From contig NZ_JADQDM010000001.1 of NCBI RefSeq assembly GCF_015694525.1, forward strand, positions 310,001 to 374,000: a stretch of DNA of 64,000 nt, written 5' to 3'. A program made the position numbers and the translations under genes. The notes beneath the pieces were generated by a model. The model was not told where the DNA came from and made no database searches. It saw only the letters and a program-made list of their open reading frames with translations. Source of the stretch: Hymenobacter ruricola (GTDB lineage: Bacteria; Bacteroidota; Bacteroidia; Cytophagales; Hymenobacteraceae). Positions 48,640-58,332 of the stretch are shown in pieces (position 1 is the stretch's first letter; each line of letters starts with the position of its first letter).

Positions 48640-49551
48640 ATGTCCGATTTCCGTTTGCGCGTGTTTGCGGCCGTGGCCCGGCACCTGAGTTTCACCAAGG
48701 CGGCGCAGGAGCTGTTCGTGACCCAGCCCGCCGTGACCAAGCACCTGCACGAGCTGGAAAAGCAGCACGGCCAGCGCCTGCTGGAGCGCCGCGGCAACCG
48801 CGTGGCCCTCACCGAAGCCGGCCGCCTGCTGCAGGCCCACGCCGAGGCCGTGGCCGCCTCGGCCCAGCAGCTCGAAGACCAGCTGCTGGCCCTGCGCGAC
48901 CCCGACGAAGCCGCCGGCCGCCTGCGCCTGGGCGCCAGCACCACCCTCAGCCAATACGTGCTGCCGGGCCTGCTGCCCGCCTTCCAGGCCCGCCACCCCA
49001 AGGTGCGCCTCACCCTGCTCAACGCCAATTCCGAGCGCATTGCCGACGCCCTGCTGCGCCACGAGCTGGACCTGGGCTTCGTGGAAGGCCGCACCAAAAG
49101 CCGCGACCTGCACTACGAGCTGCTGCTGCCCGACGAGCTGGTGGCCGTGCGCCGGGCCGCGGCCGCCGGCCCGCCGGCCACGCCCGTGCCGCTGGCCGAG
49201 GCCCTGGCCCGCCCGCTGGTGCTGCGCGAGCGCGGCTCGGGCACGCTGGAAGTGCTGGAATTTGCCCTGCGCGAGCTGAAAATCAAGCTCAGCAGCCTGC
49301 AAGTGGCCTTTTATTTTGATAACACCGAAGCCATCAAGGCCTATCTGGAGGCGGCACCGGAGGCGTTGGGTTTTGTGTCGCGCCGGGCGCTGACGCGGGA
49401 GCTGGCCGCCGGCCTGCTCGAAATCGTGCCCATTGAGGGCCTGCACCTGGCCCGGCAATTCGAGGCAGTGTGGGTGCAGGGGCAGCCACTGGCGCGGGCG
49501 GCGCAACGATTTCTTGGGTTTGCACAGGCCGAGTGCAAGGAGCTTGCATAA
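48640..49551 (+). CDS. LysR-family transcription regulator
   Basis: 303 residues. Winged HTH at the N-terminus (LSFTKAAQELFVTQPAVTKH, LHELEKQHGQRLLERRGNRV). A periplasmic-binding-type effector domain follows (LRLGASTTLSQYVLPGLLPA, LDLGFVEGRTKSRDLHYELL). The YeiH-type exporter lies 85 bp downstream in the same direction, and LysR/YeiH pairing (YeiE-YeiH in enterics) is a known arrangement, so it probably controls that gene; the effector is unknown. Confidence 0.92.
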   Translation: MSDFRLRVFAAVARHLSFTKAAQELFVTQPAVTKHLHELEKQHGQRLLERRGNRVALTEAGRLLQAHAEAVAASAQQLEDQLLALRDPDEAAGRLRLGASTTLSQYVLPGLLPAFQARHPKVRLTLLNANSERIADALLRHELDLGFVEGRTKSRDLHYELLLPDELVAVRRAAAAGPPATPVPLAEALARPLVLRERGSGTLEVLEFALRELKIKLSSLQVAFYFDNTEAIKAYLEAAPEALGFVSRRALTRELAAGLLEIVPIEGLHLARQFEAVWVQGQPLARAAQRFLGFAQAECKELA

Positions 49552-49605
49552 CCAGAGGTTATTTGGAATAACATTTTGCCATTAACCAACGGGTAGGTAA
49601 GGGCG

Positions 49606-49613
49606 TAATTTTG
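49606..49613 (+). promoter_or_regulatory. YeiH-type exporter candidate -7 element (TAATTTTG)
   Basis: Exact TAnnTTTG match, 24 bp before the ATG at 49637. A TTTTG at 49574-49578 is too far for the usual -33 spacing. Confidence 0.45.
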
Positions 49614-49636
49614 GGGGACTAAATGCTTCCCACCCA

Positions 49637-50674
49637 ATGCCGCAGCTACTTACCAAAACTCCTGAGAATGCCGGAACGGGCCCGCTGACGTCAGCGGCCC
49701 CGGCGGGTCCGTTCCGGTCTTTTCACGCGCCACACACGCTGCTGGGGTTCACGTTCACGCTGCGGCAGGTGGTGTTTGGGTTGGTGTTGTTGTACTGCCT
49801 TTCGCCGTGGTCGTCGCCGCCGGTGGCGCTGGCGCTGGGCCTGGTGCTGGCCCAAACCACGGGCAACCCCTTCGGCGCCCAAACCAAAAAAGCCACGGCC
49901 AAGCTGCTGCAGTTCTCCGTCATCGGCCTGGGTTTCGGCATGAACGCGCACGCGGCGGTGCAGGCCGGGCGCGAGGGGCTGCTGTTCACGGTGGCGTCCA
50001 TTTGCGGCACGCTGGTACTGGGCTATTTCGCGGGCCGCTGGCTGAAGCTGAACCGCTCGGTGACGCACCTGATTTCGTGCGGCACGGCCATTTGCGGGGG
50101 CTCGGCCATTGCGGCGGTGGCGCCGGTGCTGCGGGCCAAGGATGAGGAAATATCGGTAGCCTTGGGCACGGTATTCGTGCTCAACGCGCTGGCGCTGTTT
50201 GCGTTTCCGCCCATCGGCCACGCCCTGGCCATGACGCAGAACCAGTTTGGGCTGTGGTGCGCCATTGCTATTCACGACACCAGCTCGGTGGTGGGCGCGG
50301 CGGCGGCCTACGGCGACCAAGCCCTGCAAGTGGCCACCACCGTAAAGCTGGCCCGCGCCCTCTGGATTATTCCAGTAGCGCTGGGCACGGCGTTGGCTTT
50401 CAAGCAGAAAGGCGTGAAGGTGAAGCTGCCCTATTTCATCCTGGGGTTCATCGTGGCCATGCTGCTCAATACCTGGCTGCCGGCCCTGCAGCCGGTGGGC
50501 GCGGTGCTGGTGCGGCTGGCCAAAATCGGCCTGACCGTAACGTTGTTTTTCATCGGCGCGGGGCTGTCAGCCGGGGTGCTGCGGGCGGTGGGCGCGCGAC
50601 CTTACGTGCTGGGCGTGCTGCTGTGGGGCGTGGTTTCCACGGTGTCGCTCTACGTTATTCTGCACGCCGTTTAG
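49637..50674 (+). CDS. YeiH-family putative sulfate exporter/transporter
   Basis: 345 residues with 9-10 hydrophobic segments. The conserved pattern GNPFGAQTKKATAKLLQFSV, FAGRWLKLNRSVTHLISCGT, AICGGSAIAAVAPVLRAKDE, AIHDTSSVVGAAAAYGDQAL is diagnostic for UPF0324/YeiH. Inner membrane; the sulfate-export assignment in the family name is not proven. Paired with the upstream LysR gene. Confidence 0.9.
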   Translation: MPQLLTKTPENAGTGPLTSAAPAGPFRSFHAPHTLLGFTFTLRQVVFGLVLLYCLSPWSSPPVALALGLVLAQTTGNPFGAQTKKATAKLLQFSVIGLGFGMNAHAAVQAGREGLLFTVASICGTLVLGYFAGRWLKLNRSVTHLISCGTAICGGSAIAAVAPVLRAKDEEISVALGTVFVLNALALFAFPPIGHALAMTQNQFGLWCAIAIHDTSSVVGAAAAYGDQALQVATTVKLARALWIIPVALGTALAFKQKGVKVKLPYFILGFIVAMLLNTWLPALQPVGAVLVRLAKIGLTVTLFFIGAGLSAGVLRAVGARPYVLGVLLWGVVSTVSLYVILHAV

Positions 50675-50812
50675 GCGGAAATTACGCAAGTCTGGCGCCG
50701 CATTTCGCACCGGTTTTGGGGCGGGCGGCTGGTTCCTTTGCAACGCGGTACGGGCCCTGGTTGTTAGGGGAGCGTACCGCCGTTCAGACGGACTATAGCC
50801 GTTGCTTGCGCC

Positions 50813-53074
50813 ATGTTTCCCTCTTCTGAAAATACCGAAACTGCCACCCTCGACATCGAAGGCATGAGCTGTGCCTCATGCGCGGCGGCCGTCGAAAAAT
50901 CGCTCAGCCGCGCGCCGGGCGTGCAAAGCGCGCTGGTCAACTTCGCCACCGAAAAAGCCACCGTGCACTACCGGCCCGGTCAGGCCAGCCCCGCCACGCT
51001 CAAAGAAGCGGTGGTAAATGCCGGTTTCGGCGTAACGGAACGCACCCCCGACACCAGCGCCGCCGACCGCCAAAAAGCCGAAGCCTATGCCGCGCTCAAG
51101 CGCCGCTTTTGGGTGGCCGTGGGCCTGGCCGCCGTCATCATGCCGCTGAGCATGCTCATGCTGTGGCCCACCGCCATGCAACACGTGAATGTGCAGGGGC
51201 TGAACTACGGCCTGCTGCTGCTCACGCTGCCCGTGCTGCTCTACAGCGGCCGCGAGTTCTACACTTCGGCCTGGAACAGCTTCCGACACCGCTCGGCCAC
51301 CATGGACACGCTCATTGCCATTGGCACGGGCGCCGCGTTTCTGTACAGCCTAGCGGCCACGCTGGTGCCCGGCTTTTTCATGCGCCACGGGCTGATGCCG
51401 GAGGTGTATTACGACACCACAGCCACCATTATTGCCCTCATTTTGCTGGGCAAGGTGCTGGAAATGCGGGCCAAGACCCGGACTTCGGCCTCAATTCGGG
51501 CCCTCATGGGTTTGCAGGCCAAAACCGCCCGCGTGGTCCGCCCCGGCGGCCAGGAAATCGATGTGCCCATCGAGCAGGTGCAGCCCGGCGACGTGGTGCT
51601 GGTGCGCCCCGGAGAGAAAGTGGCCACCGACGGCGTCATTACCGAAGGCCAGTCGGCCGTGGACGAGGCCATGCTCACCGGCGAAAGCCTGCCCGTGGCC
51701 AAGCGCGTGGGCGACGCCGTGTTCGGCGCCACGCTCAACAAAACCGGCGCTTTTCGCTTTCGCGTGACCAAAGTGGGCGCCGATACCCTGCTGGCCCAGA
51801 TTGTAAAGCTGGTGGAAGACGCCCAGGGCAGCCGCGCGCCCATTCAGCGGCTGGCCGATAAAATCAGCGCTGTTTTTGTGCCCACGGTGGTGGGCATGGC
51901 CGTGCTCACGTTCGCGCTGTGGTTTGCGCTGGGCCCCGAGGCCAGTCGCCTGCCCCTGGCCCTCACCAATTTCGTGGCCGTGCTCATCATTGCCTGCCCG
52001 TGCGCGCTGGGGTTGGCCACGCCCACGGCCATCATGGTGGGCACCGGCAAGGGGGCCGAGCACGGCGTCCTCATCCGCAACGCCGAGGCGCTGGAAAAAG
52101 CCCACCAGGTCGACACCGTGCTGCTCGACAAAACCGGTACCATCACCCGCGGCGAGCCCGCCGTGACCGATTTTCTGCCGGCTCCCGGTCAGGATACTGC
52201 GTCGCTGCTGCCGTTGGTGGCCGCTCTGGAACGGCAGAGCGAACACCCGCTGGCCGAGGCCGTGGTGCGCTACGCCGACGCTCGGAGCACGTCTGCGTTG
52301 CCTGCAATCGGTTTTCGGGCCATCGAAGGCAAGGGCGCGGCTGCCACGGTGAATGGCCAAGCCGCCCTCATCGGCAACCAGCGTTTGCTCGCAGAAGAAA
52401 ACGTGGCCGTTTCGGCTGACCTGACTGCCCACGCCGAGCAACTGTTGGCTCAGGCCAAAACGGTGCTCTATGTGGCCGTGGCCGGGCGGGCCGTAGCCGT
52501 CATCGGTGTGGCCGACGTGGTGCGCGAAACCTCCAAAGCCGCCATTCAGCAGCTGCAAGCCTTGGGCATTGAAGTGGTGATGATGACCGGCGACAACGCC
52601 CAAACCGCCGCCAAAGTGGCCGCGCAGGTCGGCATCACGCGCTACTTTGCCGAAGTGCTGCCAGCCGACAAATCCGTCAAAGTGAAGGAGCTGCAAGCCG
52701 AAGGCCGCACCGTGGCCATGGTCGGCGACGGCATCAACGACGCCCCAGCCCTGGCGCAGGCCGACGTGGGCCTGGCCATGGGCGGCGGCACCGACGTGGC
52801 CATGGAAGCCGCCGGCATCACCCTCATGCGCTCCGATTTGCAGGGCGTGGTGACGGCCATTGCGCTGTCGCGCCAAACCATGCGCACCATCAAGCAGAAC
52901 CTGTTTTTCGCGTTTGTGTACAACACGCTCGGCATTCCCATTGCGGCCGGGCTGCTGTATCCGGTGTTCGGCTGGCTGCTCTCGCCCATGCTGGCGGCCG
53001 GGGCCATGGCGCTGAGCTCGGTGTCGGTTCTGACCAACTCGCTGCGGTTGCGGGGCTTTTCGATTGGAAAGTAG
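50813..53074 (+). CDS. copA: Copper-type P1B ATPase
   Basis: 753 residues. An N-terminal heavy-metal domain with C20-x2-C23 ([10 protein letters not shown]), then the P-type core: TGES in [13 protein letters not shown], membrane metal site C395-P-C397 ([14 protein letters not shown]), phosphorylated Asp439 in [13 protein letters not shown] motif in [10 protein letters not shown] and [16 protein letters not shown] near the end. The CPC motif and the [18 protein letters not shown] stretch fit Cu(I) export. Single HMA domain, normal for Bacteroidota. Stands alone, with a repeat at its end; no copper regulator nearby. Confidence 0.95.
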   Translation: MFPSSENTETATLDIEGMSCASCAAAVEKSLSRAPGVQSALVNFATEKATVHYRPGQASPATLKEAVVNAGFGVTERTPDTSAADRQKAEAYAALKRRFWVAVGLAAVIMPLSMLMLWPTAMQHVNVQGLNYGLLLLTLPVLLYSGREFYTSAWNSFRHRSATMDTLIAIGTGAAFLYSLAATLVPGFFMRHGLMPEVYYDTTATIIALILLGKVLEMRAKTRTSASIRALMGLQAKTARVVRPGGQEIDVPIEQVQPGDVVLVRPGEKVATDGVITEGQSAVDEAMLTGESLPVAKRVGDAVFGATLNKTGAFRFRVTKVGADTLLAQIVKLVEDAQGSRAPIQRLADKISAVFVPTVVGMAVLTFALWFALGPEASRLPLALTNFVAVLIIACPCALGLATPTAIMVGTGKGAEHGVLIRNAEALEKAHQVDTVLLDKTGTITRGEPAVTDFLPAPGQDTASLLPLVAALERQSEHPLAEAVVRYADARSTSALPAIGFRAIEGKGAAATVNGQAALIGNQRLLAEENVAVSADLTAHAEQLLAQAKTVLYVAVAGRAVAVIGVADVVRETSKAAIQQLQALGIEVVMMTGDNAQTAAKVAAQVGITRYFAEVLPADKSVKVKELQAEGRTVAMVGDGINDAPALAQADVGLAMGGGTDVAMEAAGITLMRSDLQGVVTAIALSRQTMRTIKQNLFFAFVYNTLGIPIAAGLLYPVFGWLLSPMLAAGAMALSSVSVLTNSLRLRGFSIGK

Positions 53075-53090
53075 AAGCTGCCGTAGCGTT

Positions 53091-53167
53091 GTAGCGCGAA
53101 CTTTGTAGTTCGCGTCCCCGCGCCATTAGGTGTCGTGCCGGTACGCGAACTACAAAGTTCGCGCTAC
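53091..53167. repeat. Nested palindromic repeat, family D
   Basis: Arms 53091-53115 and 53143-53167 (GTAGCGCGAACTTTGTAG core), between copA and rpiA; about 20 bp shorter overall than the 48507 copy. Confidence 0.9.
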
Positions 53168-53183
53168 GTTTGCCACTCCAATT

Positions 53184-53927
53184 ATGAACCCATCTTCCGA
53201 ACAACTCGCCCGCGAAAAACAATTAGCTGCCGCCGCCGCCCTGCGCTGGGTGCGCTCCGGCATGGTGCTGGGCCTGGGCAGCGGCAGCACGGCCGCCTGC
53301 TTCATCACGCTGCTGGGCGAGGCCGTGCGCGCGGGCCAGCTGAAAGTGCAGGCCACCGCTACGTCCCTGGCCAGCGAGGCCCTGGCCCGCGAAGGCGGCA
53401 TCCCGCTGCTGGAACCCCGGCGCGGCCTGCGCTTCGACCTGACCGTGGACGGCGCCGACGAGCTGGACCCGCACCTGCGCCTCGTGAAAGGCGGCGGCGG
53501 AGCCTTGCTGCGCGAAAAAGTGCTGGCCACGGCTTCCGACTATTGGCTCATTGTGGCCGATTCTTCCAAAGCAGTGGCGCAACTGGGCCGGTTTCCGCTG
53601 CCGTTGGAAGTCGTGCCTTTCGCTTTGCCGTGGGTGCTGGACGCCGTAGCGGCCCTGGGCGGCGCGCCGGTGCTGCGCATGGACAAAGCCACGCCCACCC
53701 ATCCTGCGCATTCAGACCAGGGCAACCTGCTGGTTGATTGCCATTTCAACGTGATAGCCGACCCGGAAAAGTTGGCTGCGCAGCTACAGAATATCCCTGG
53801 AATTGTGGAGCAGGGCTTGTTTCTGGGCCTAGCGCGGGCTGCGGTGGTGGCCCGGGGCGCAGAGGTGCAGGTGCTGCGGCCGGGGCAGACGCCGGTGGCC
53901 GCGGCCGGTTTCGCGCAGTTGCCGTGA
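53184..53927 (+). CDS. rpiA: Ribose-5-phosphate isomerase A
   Basis: 247 residues from ATG 53184 (MNPSSEQLAREKQLAAAAAL). Interconverts ribose-5-P and ribulose-5-P in the pentose phosphate pathway. Typical motifs: VLGLGSGSTAACFI, DLTVDGADELDPHLRLVKGG with the catalytic Asp/Glu, GGALLREKVLATAS, and NLLVDCHFNVIADP. The oxidative branch genes lie directly across (pgl, zwf, gnd on the minus strand), so the two convergent units together cover the pathway. The longer frame from 53130 only adds repeat-derived residues. Confidence 0.95.
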   Translation: MNPSSEQLAREKQLAAAAALRWVRSGMVLGLGSGSTAACFITLLGEAVRAGQLKVQATATSLASEALAREGGIPLLEPRRGLRFDLTVDGADELDPHLRLVKGGGGALLREKVLATASDYWLIVADSSKAVAQLGRFPLPLEVVPFALPWVLDAVAALGGAPVLRMDKATPTHPAHSDQGNLLVDCHFNVIADPEKLAAQLQNIPGIVEQGLFLGLARAAVVARGAEVQVLRPGQTPVAAAGFAQLP

Positions 53928-53941
53928 TGGGTTTGGGCGGG

Positions 53942-54040
53942 GTAGAGACGCAACATGTTGCGTCTGGTCGTTGAACAGTAGTCCCAGAACGGCGCGGTTC
54001 CGGACGTTCAACGACGAGACGCAAAATGTTGCGTCTCTAC
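53942..54040. repeat. Palindromic repeat, family E, between convergent genes
   Basis: 35-bp arms 53942-53976 and 54006-54040 (GTAGAGACGCAA core, one or two mismatches). Each arm carries an inner palindrome. Probably the terminator region for rpiA and pgl. Confidence 0.9.
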
Positions 54041-54045
54041 CCCGT

Positions 54046-54771
54046 TCAATTGTGCGGTAGGAGGGAAGCGGCGGCCTGGTCCAGAAACCAGTGCGCTTCC
54101 CCGGCCGGAGAAATCAGTTGGGCCGGGAATTCGTCTACGTCGCGCGCGTCGCGCAATACGTGCCGCACGGCCGCCGCTTTATCGGCGCCATAAACCAGGA
54201 AAGCCACGGCACGGGCCTGGTTGATAAGCGGAGCCGTGAGGGTGATGCGATACACTTGTTTATCTTCCAAAAACACTTCCCGCGCGCCCGCGCTGGCATC
54301 GTGCAGCACGGGCGTGTGAGGAAACAGCGAGGCCGTGTGCGAGTTGTCGCCGAGCCCGAGCAAAACCAAATCAAAGCGGGCTTCTTCGGCGCCAAAAAAT
54401 TCCTGGATGGTGCGCGTATAAGCCGCCGCCGCTTCGGCCGGTGGGAGGGAAGTGTCAACTGCAAAAACCTGAGCGGCGGCGATGTTCAGCGGCGCCAGCA
54501 GCGCTTCTTTGGCCATGCGGTAATTGCTTTCGGCGTCGGTGGCGGGCACGTTGCGCTCGTCGCCGAAGAAGAAATACACCTGCGGCCAGGCCACCTTTTC
54601 CCGGTAGGGGGGCGAGGCCAGCAGCTCGTACAATTTCCGGGGCGAGTTGCCGCCCGACAGCGCCACCACGAACCGGCCGCGCGCCGCAATGGCTTGGCCG
54701 GCCTGCGCCACAAAGTAATCGGCCAGTTCGGCCAGCACCTGCCCGGATGTGGGTTGAATGTGCAGCTGCAT
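54046..54771 (-). CDS. pgl: 6-Phosphogluconolactonase
   Basis: 241 residues of the DevB/SOL type. Motifs: RFVVALSGGNSPRKLYELLA, WPQVYFFFGDERNVPATDAE, ESNYRMAKEALLAPL and VLLGLGDNSHTASLFPHTPV with the catalytic His. Hydrolyses 6-phosphogluconolactone. It begins 4 bp after the zwf stop, so it is the third gene of gnd-zwf-pgl. Confidence 0.95.
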   Translation of the reverse strand: MQLHIQPTSGQVLAELADYFVAQAGQAIAARGRFVVALSGGNSPRKLYELLASPPYREKVAWPQVYFFFGDERNVPATDAESNYRMAKEALLAPLNIAAAQVFAVDTSLPPAEAAAAYTRTIQEFFGAEEARFDLVLLGLGDNSHTASLFPHTPVLHDASAGAREVFLEDKQVYRITLTAPLINQARAVAFLVYGADKAAAVRHVLRDARDVDEFPAQLISPAGEAHWFLDQAAASLLPHN

Positions 54772-54775
54772 GGCG

Positions 54776-56296
54776 CTAGTGCTTGCCGCCGTTTAGCGGC
54801 AGGGTGTACCAGTGGAAACCGTCGCGCGCAATCAGCGCTTCGGCCGATTCCGGGCCCCATGAGTCGGCCGAGTAATTGGGGAAATTCTGGCTGATGCGGC
54901 CCTGCCAGTAGTTCAGAATGGGCATCACCAGGTCCCAGGCCGCTTCCACCTGGTCGCCGCGCATGAACAGGGTCTGGTCGCCGAGCATGGTGTCGAGCAG
55001 CAGGGTTTCGTAGGCTTCGGGGGCCTCGCTGGTGTAGGTGCCTTTGTAGTCGAACACCATGTCCACGGTGTTGAGCATCATGTCGAGCCCCGGGCGCTTG
55101 GCCTGCACTTGCAGCCGAATGCTCATCTCGGGCTGAATGCTGATGATGAGGCGGTTCTGCTTCCAGCTTTCGGCCGTTTCGGGCGGGAAGATGTTGTGCG
55201 GCGCGTCCTTGAACTGTATCATGATGATGGACGCCGAGCGGTGCATGCGCTTGCCGGTGCGCGCGTAGAACGGCACGCCCTGCCAGCGCCAGTTGTCCAC
55301 GAAAAACTTCACCGCCGCGAAGGTTTCGGTGTTCGACGTGGGGTTGGCGTCCTTTTCCTGGCGGTAGCCGGGCACCTGCTCGCCCTGCATCCAGCCCTCG
55401 CCGTACTGTCCGCGCACCGCCGACTCGCGCACGTCTTCGCTGCGGAAGCGGCGCATGGCGCGCAGCACGTCCACCTTGCGGTTGCGCACCTCGTCGGCCG
55501 TGAAGTTGACGGGCGGCTCCATGGCCACCAGGCACAGCAGCTGCAGCAGGTGGTTCTGAATCATGTCGCGCAGGGCGCCGGCGCCGTCGTAGTAGCCGCT
55601 GCGGTCGCCCACGCCCAGCTGCTCGCTCACCGAAATCTGCACGTGGTCGATGTAGTTGCGGTTCCAGAGCGGCTCCAGCAGGGCGTTGGCGAAGCGGAAG
55701 GCCATGATGTTCTGCACCGTTTCCTTGCCCAGGTAGTGGTCGATGCGGTAAATCTGGCGCTCCTCAAAAATGTCGCCCAGCAGCTTATTCAGCGCCCGGG
55801 CCGAGTCTAAATCGTGCCCAAAGGGCTTTTCAATCACAATGCGCGTGCGGTCGGAGTCGTCGGTCAGCTTGCTTTTGGCCAGGTTGGAGGCGATGATGGG
55901 GAAGAACTCCGGCGCTACCGCCAGGTAGTAAATCACGTTGGCCGGCCCGTCCCACTGCTGCTCGTATTCTTTGATGCGCTTGCCGAAATCCTTGTAGGTG
56001 CCGGCGTCTTTCACGTCGGCCACCTGGTACACGATGTGCTGGCTGAAGGTGGTCCATTTGTCTTTGGCGGCCTTGCCGGTGCGCGAAAACTGGTTGATGC
56101 CGTCCAGGATTTTCTCCTGAAACTCTTCGTCCGAGAGCTTGGTGCGGCCCGTGCCGATGATGGCAAACTGCTCAGGCAGCCAGCCGTCCAGAAAAAGGTT
56201 GTAGAGGGCCGGCGCCAGCTTGCGGGCGTTCAAATCGCCGGTGCCGCCGAAAATGACGAAAATCGTAGGCGGAATTTTTTGGGAGGAAGAGCTCAT
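54776..56296 (-). CDS. zwf: Glucose-6-phosphate 1-dehydrogenase
   Basis: 506 residues from ATG 56296 ([20 protein letters not shown]). NADP-binding [17 protein letters not shown], substrate signature [15 protein letters not shown] with the catalytic His in the same strand, and [14 protein letters not shown]. First step of the oxidative pentose phosphate pathway. It lies 148 bp after the gnd stop, with a family A-like repeat in the gap, and 4 bp before pgl, so expression is probably linked. Confidence 0.96.
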   Translation of the reverse strand: MSSSSQKIPPTIFVIFGGTGDLNARKLAPALYNLFLDGWLPEQFAIIGTGRTKLSDEEFQEKILDGINQFSRTGKAAKDKWTTFSQHIVYQVADVKDAGTYKDFGKRIKEYEQQWDGPANVIYYLAVAPEFFPIIASNLAKSKLTDDSDRTRIVIEKPFGHDLDSARALNKLLGDIFEERQIYRIDHYLGKETVQNIMAFRFANALLEPLWNRNYIDHVQISVSEQLGVGDRSGYYDGAGALRDMIQNHLLQLLCLVAMEPPVNFTADEVRNRKVDVLRAMRRFRSEDVRESAVRGQYGEGWMQGEQVPGYRQEKDANPTSNTETFAAVKFFVDNWRWQGVPFYARTGKRMHRSASIIMIQFKDAPHNIFPPETAESWKQNRLIISIQPEMSIRLQVQAKRPGLDMMLNTVDMVFDYKGTYTSEAPEAYETLLLDTMLGDQTLFMRGDQVEAAWDLVMPILNYWQGRISQNFPNYSADSWGPESAEALIARDGFHWYTLPLNGGKH

Positions 56297-56342
56297 GCGC
56301 AGAAGAGGGAAGCAGGTGCTTGTAATTGAATGTAATACAACG

Positions 56343-56435
56343 GTCATGTCGAGCTTGTCGAGACATCTCGCGTGCGGCAGTAATCCTTGTTGATTAGTGG
56401 TGGCACGCGAGATGTCTCGACAGGCTCGACATGAC
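56343..56435. repeat. Palindromic repeat, family A variant (GTCATGTCGAGCTTG)
   Basis: 33-bp arms 56343-56375 and 56403-56435, between gnd and zwf. Arms differ by about two bases. Confidence 0.9.
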
Positions 56436-56444
56436 GTTCTAACC

Positions 56445-57941
56445 TTAGGCGTTGGGCGTCACCGGCTCTTTGCCGGCGTTTTCCTCCGGCTGTACGTCCT
56501 TTTTATTGGCCGCGTCTTCGTGCTCCGGTGTCCATTGGGTGTGGAAAACACCCTCCTTGCCAATCAACTCGTAGGTGTGGGCGCCGAAGTAGTCGCGCTG
56601 GGCCTGAATCAGATTAGAAGGCAGGCGCGCGGTCCGGAAGGTGTCGAAGTAGCTCAGGCACGAGCAGTAACCCGGCAGGGCCAGTCCGGCCGTGACGGCA
56701 GCCGACACCACGGCCCGCGCGCCCGGCACGCTGCCTTTCACCAGTTCCTGCACCCGTCCATCAACCAACAAATGCTCTAGCTCCGGCTCCTGCTGGAAGG
56801 CGTTAAAAATGTCGTTCAAAAAAGTAGAGCGGATGATGCAGCCCCCGCGCCAGATTTTGGCAATTTCGGCCAGCTGCAGGTTGTAGGAAAAGTCTTTCGA
56901 GGCTTTGGCCAGCAGGTGCATGCCCTGGGCGTAGGTGATGACCATATTGAAATAGAACGCCTGCTCCAGGCTGGCCAAAAAGGCTTCCTTGTCTACTTCC
57001 AGCGGCGCGGCTTCCGGGCCGTAGAGGCCGGCCAGCTTTTCGCGCAGGGCCTTGTATTTCGACAAGTCGCGCATGGCCACGGCCGTATCGATGGTCGGGA
57101 TGGCCATTTCCAGGTCCATGGCCACCTGCGAGGTCCACTTGCCCGTGCCCTTCGAGCGCGCCTCGTCCTTGATGTCGTCAAGCAGTAAGTGGTCGGTGCC
57201 GGGCGCGATGAACCCGAAAATATCCTTCGTGATGTCGAGCAGAAAAGACTGCAGGCGGCCCTCGTTCCACTGCCTGAAGACCTGACCGATGGCGCCGTTG
57301 TCCAGGCCCAGGCCGCGCTGCATCACCGCATAAGTTTCGGCAATGAGCTGCATCAGCCCGTATTCGATGCCGTTGTGCACCATTTTCACGAAGTGGCCGG
57401 CGGCGCCGGGCCCGATGTACGTCACGCACGGCTGCCCGTCCACCTGCGCCGCAATGGCCTCGAACATGGGCCGCATGGCCTCGTAGGCCTGCTTATCGCC
57501 GCCGGGCATCATGCTGGGGCCGAAGCGGGCGCCTTCCTCGCCGCCCGAGATGCCCATGCCGAAAAAGTGAAAGCCCTCGGCGGCCAGGGCCGCGTCGCGG
57601 CGGTTGGTGTCGGTGAAGTGGGAGTTGCCGCCGTCGATGATGACGTCGCCGGGCGCGAGCAGGGGCCGCAGCTCGTCAATCACGCTGTCCACAATTTTGC
57701 CGGCCGGCACCAGCATCATGATGGCGCGCGGCCGGCTTAGGCTGTTGATGAAATCGGGCAGCTCGGTGAAGCCTTTCACGGGCTTGCCGGCGCCTTCCTG
57801 GGCCAACAGGTCGATTTTGGCGGCGTCCTTGTCATAGCCGGCGCCCGCAAAGTGGTGGTCGGCCAGGTTCAGCAGCAGGTTGCGGCCCATGGTGCCCAGG
57901 CCAATCATGCCAAAGGAGAAAGAAGTTGGCGTGTCGCTCAT
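56445..57941 (-). CDS. gnd: 6-Phosphogluconate dehydrogenase (decarboxylating)
   Basis: 498 residues. The Rossmann start is [20 protein letters not shown]. Substrate motifs include [38 protein letters not shown], and [18 protein letters not shown]-terminal tail after [13 protein letters not shown] is rich in Glu/Asn and longer than usual. Produces ribulose-5-P, the substrate of RpiA. First gene of the minus-strand set, its promoter in 57942-58332. Confidence 0.96.
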   Translation of the reverse strand: MSDTPTSFSFGMIGLGTMGRNLLLNLADHHFAGAGYDKDAAKIDLLAQEGAGKPVKGFTELPDFINSLSRPRAIMMLVPAGKIVDSVIDELRPLLAPGDVIIDGGNSHFTDTNRRDAALAAEGFHFFGMGISGGEEGARFGPSMMPGGDKQAYEAMRPMFEAIAAQVDGQPCVTYIGPGAAGHFVKMVHNGIEYGLMQLIAETYAVMQRGLGLDNGAIGQVFRQWNEGRLQSFLLDITKDIFGFIAPGTDHLLLDDIKDEARSKGTGKWTSQVAMDLEMAIPTIDTAVAMRDLSKYKALREKLAGLYGPEAAPLEVDKEAFLASLEQAFYFNMVITYAQGMHLLAKASKDFSYNLQLAEIAKIWRGGCIIRSTFLNDIFNAFQQEPELEHLLVDGRVQELVKGSVPGARAVVSAAVTAGLALPGYCSCLSYFDTFRTARLPSNLIQAQRDYFGAHTYELIGKEGVFHTQWTPEHEDAANKKDVQPEENAGKEPVTPNA

Positions 57942-58332
57942 CGGAAAATCGGTTTCGGAATTAAGTGGTTACGAAGGCAAAAGGTAAGGCGGGCAGCCGC
58001 AAGAGCGGGGGCTGGCTCCGGCTAAAGCTAGGCGCCGCCCCTTCGCCTACTAAGTTTGCCGGCGCCGGGTTGTTTGAAGCGGAACAGTTTTCCGGACAAT
58101 TTGGCTTATTGAGTAGCGGCCGGGACGTGGCCTAAGTGGCGCCGGCAGCCTAAATTCGGCCCCGATTGGTATAGGTCGTCATGTAGAGCAAAGCATCTGG
58201 CTCGCGCCGTCTGTCATCCTGAGCGCAGCGAAGGACCTTTTCACGATTGAACAACTTATTCAATCGTGAAAAGGTCCTTCGCTGCGCTCAGGATGACAGA
58301 CGGCCTAACTTTCTAAAAAACCCCCACCCACC
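57942..58332. other. 391-bp divergent intergenic region before paaZ
   Basis: No gene supported. It carries a TAAGTTTG (58051-58058) and a TAAATTCG (58151-58158), both -7-like on the plus strand, half of a family A arm near 58177-58200, and the family B repeat at 58207-58303. Promoters for gnd (minus) and paaZ (plus) must lie here. Confidence 0.6.
58207..58303. repeat. Palindromic repeat, family B
   Basis: Perfect 43-bp arms 58207-58249 and 58261-58303 (CTGTCATCCTGAGCGCAGCG core), 11-bp loop. The longest perfect arm pair in the window, ending 29 bp before paaZ. Confidence 0.93.
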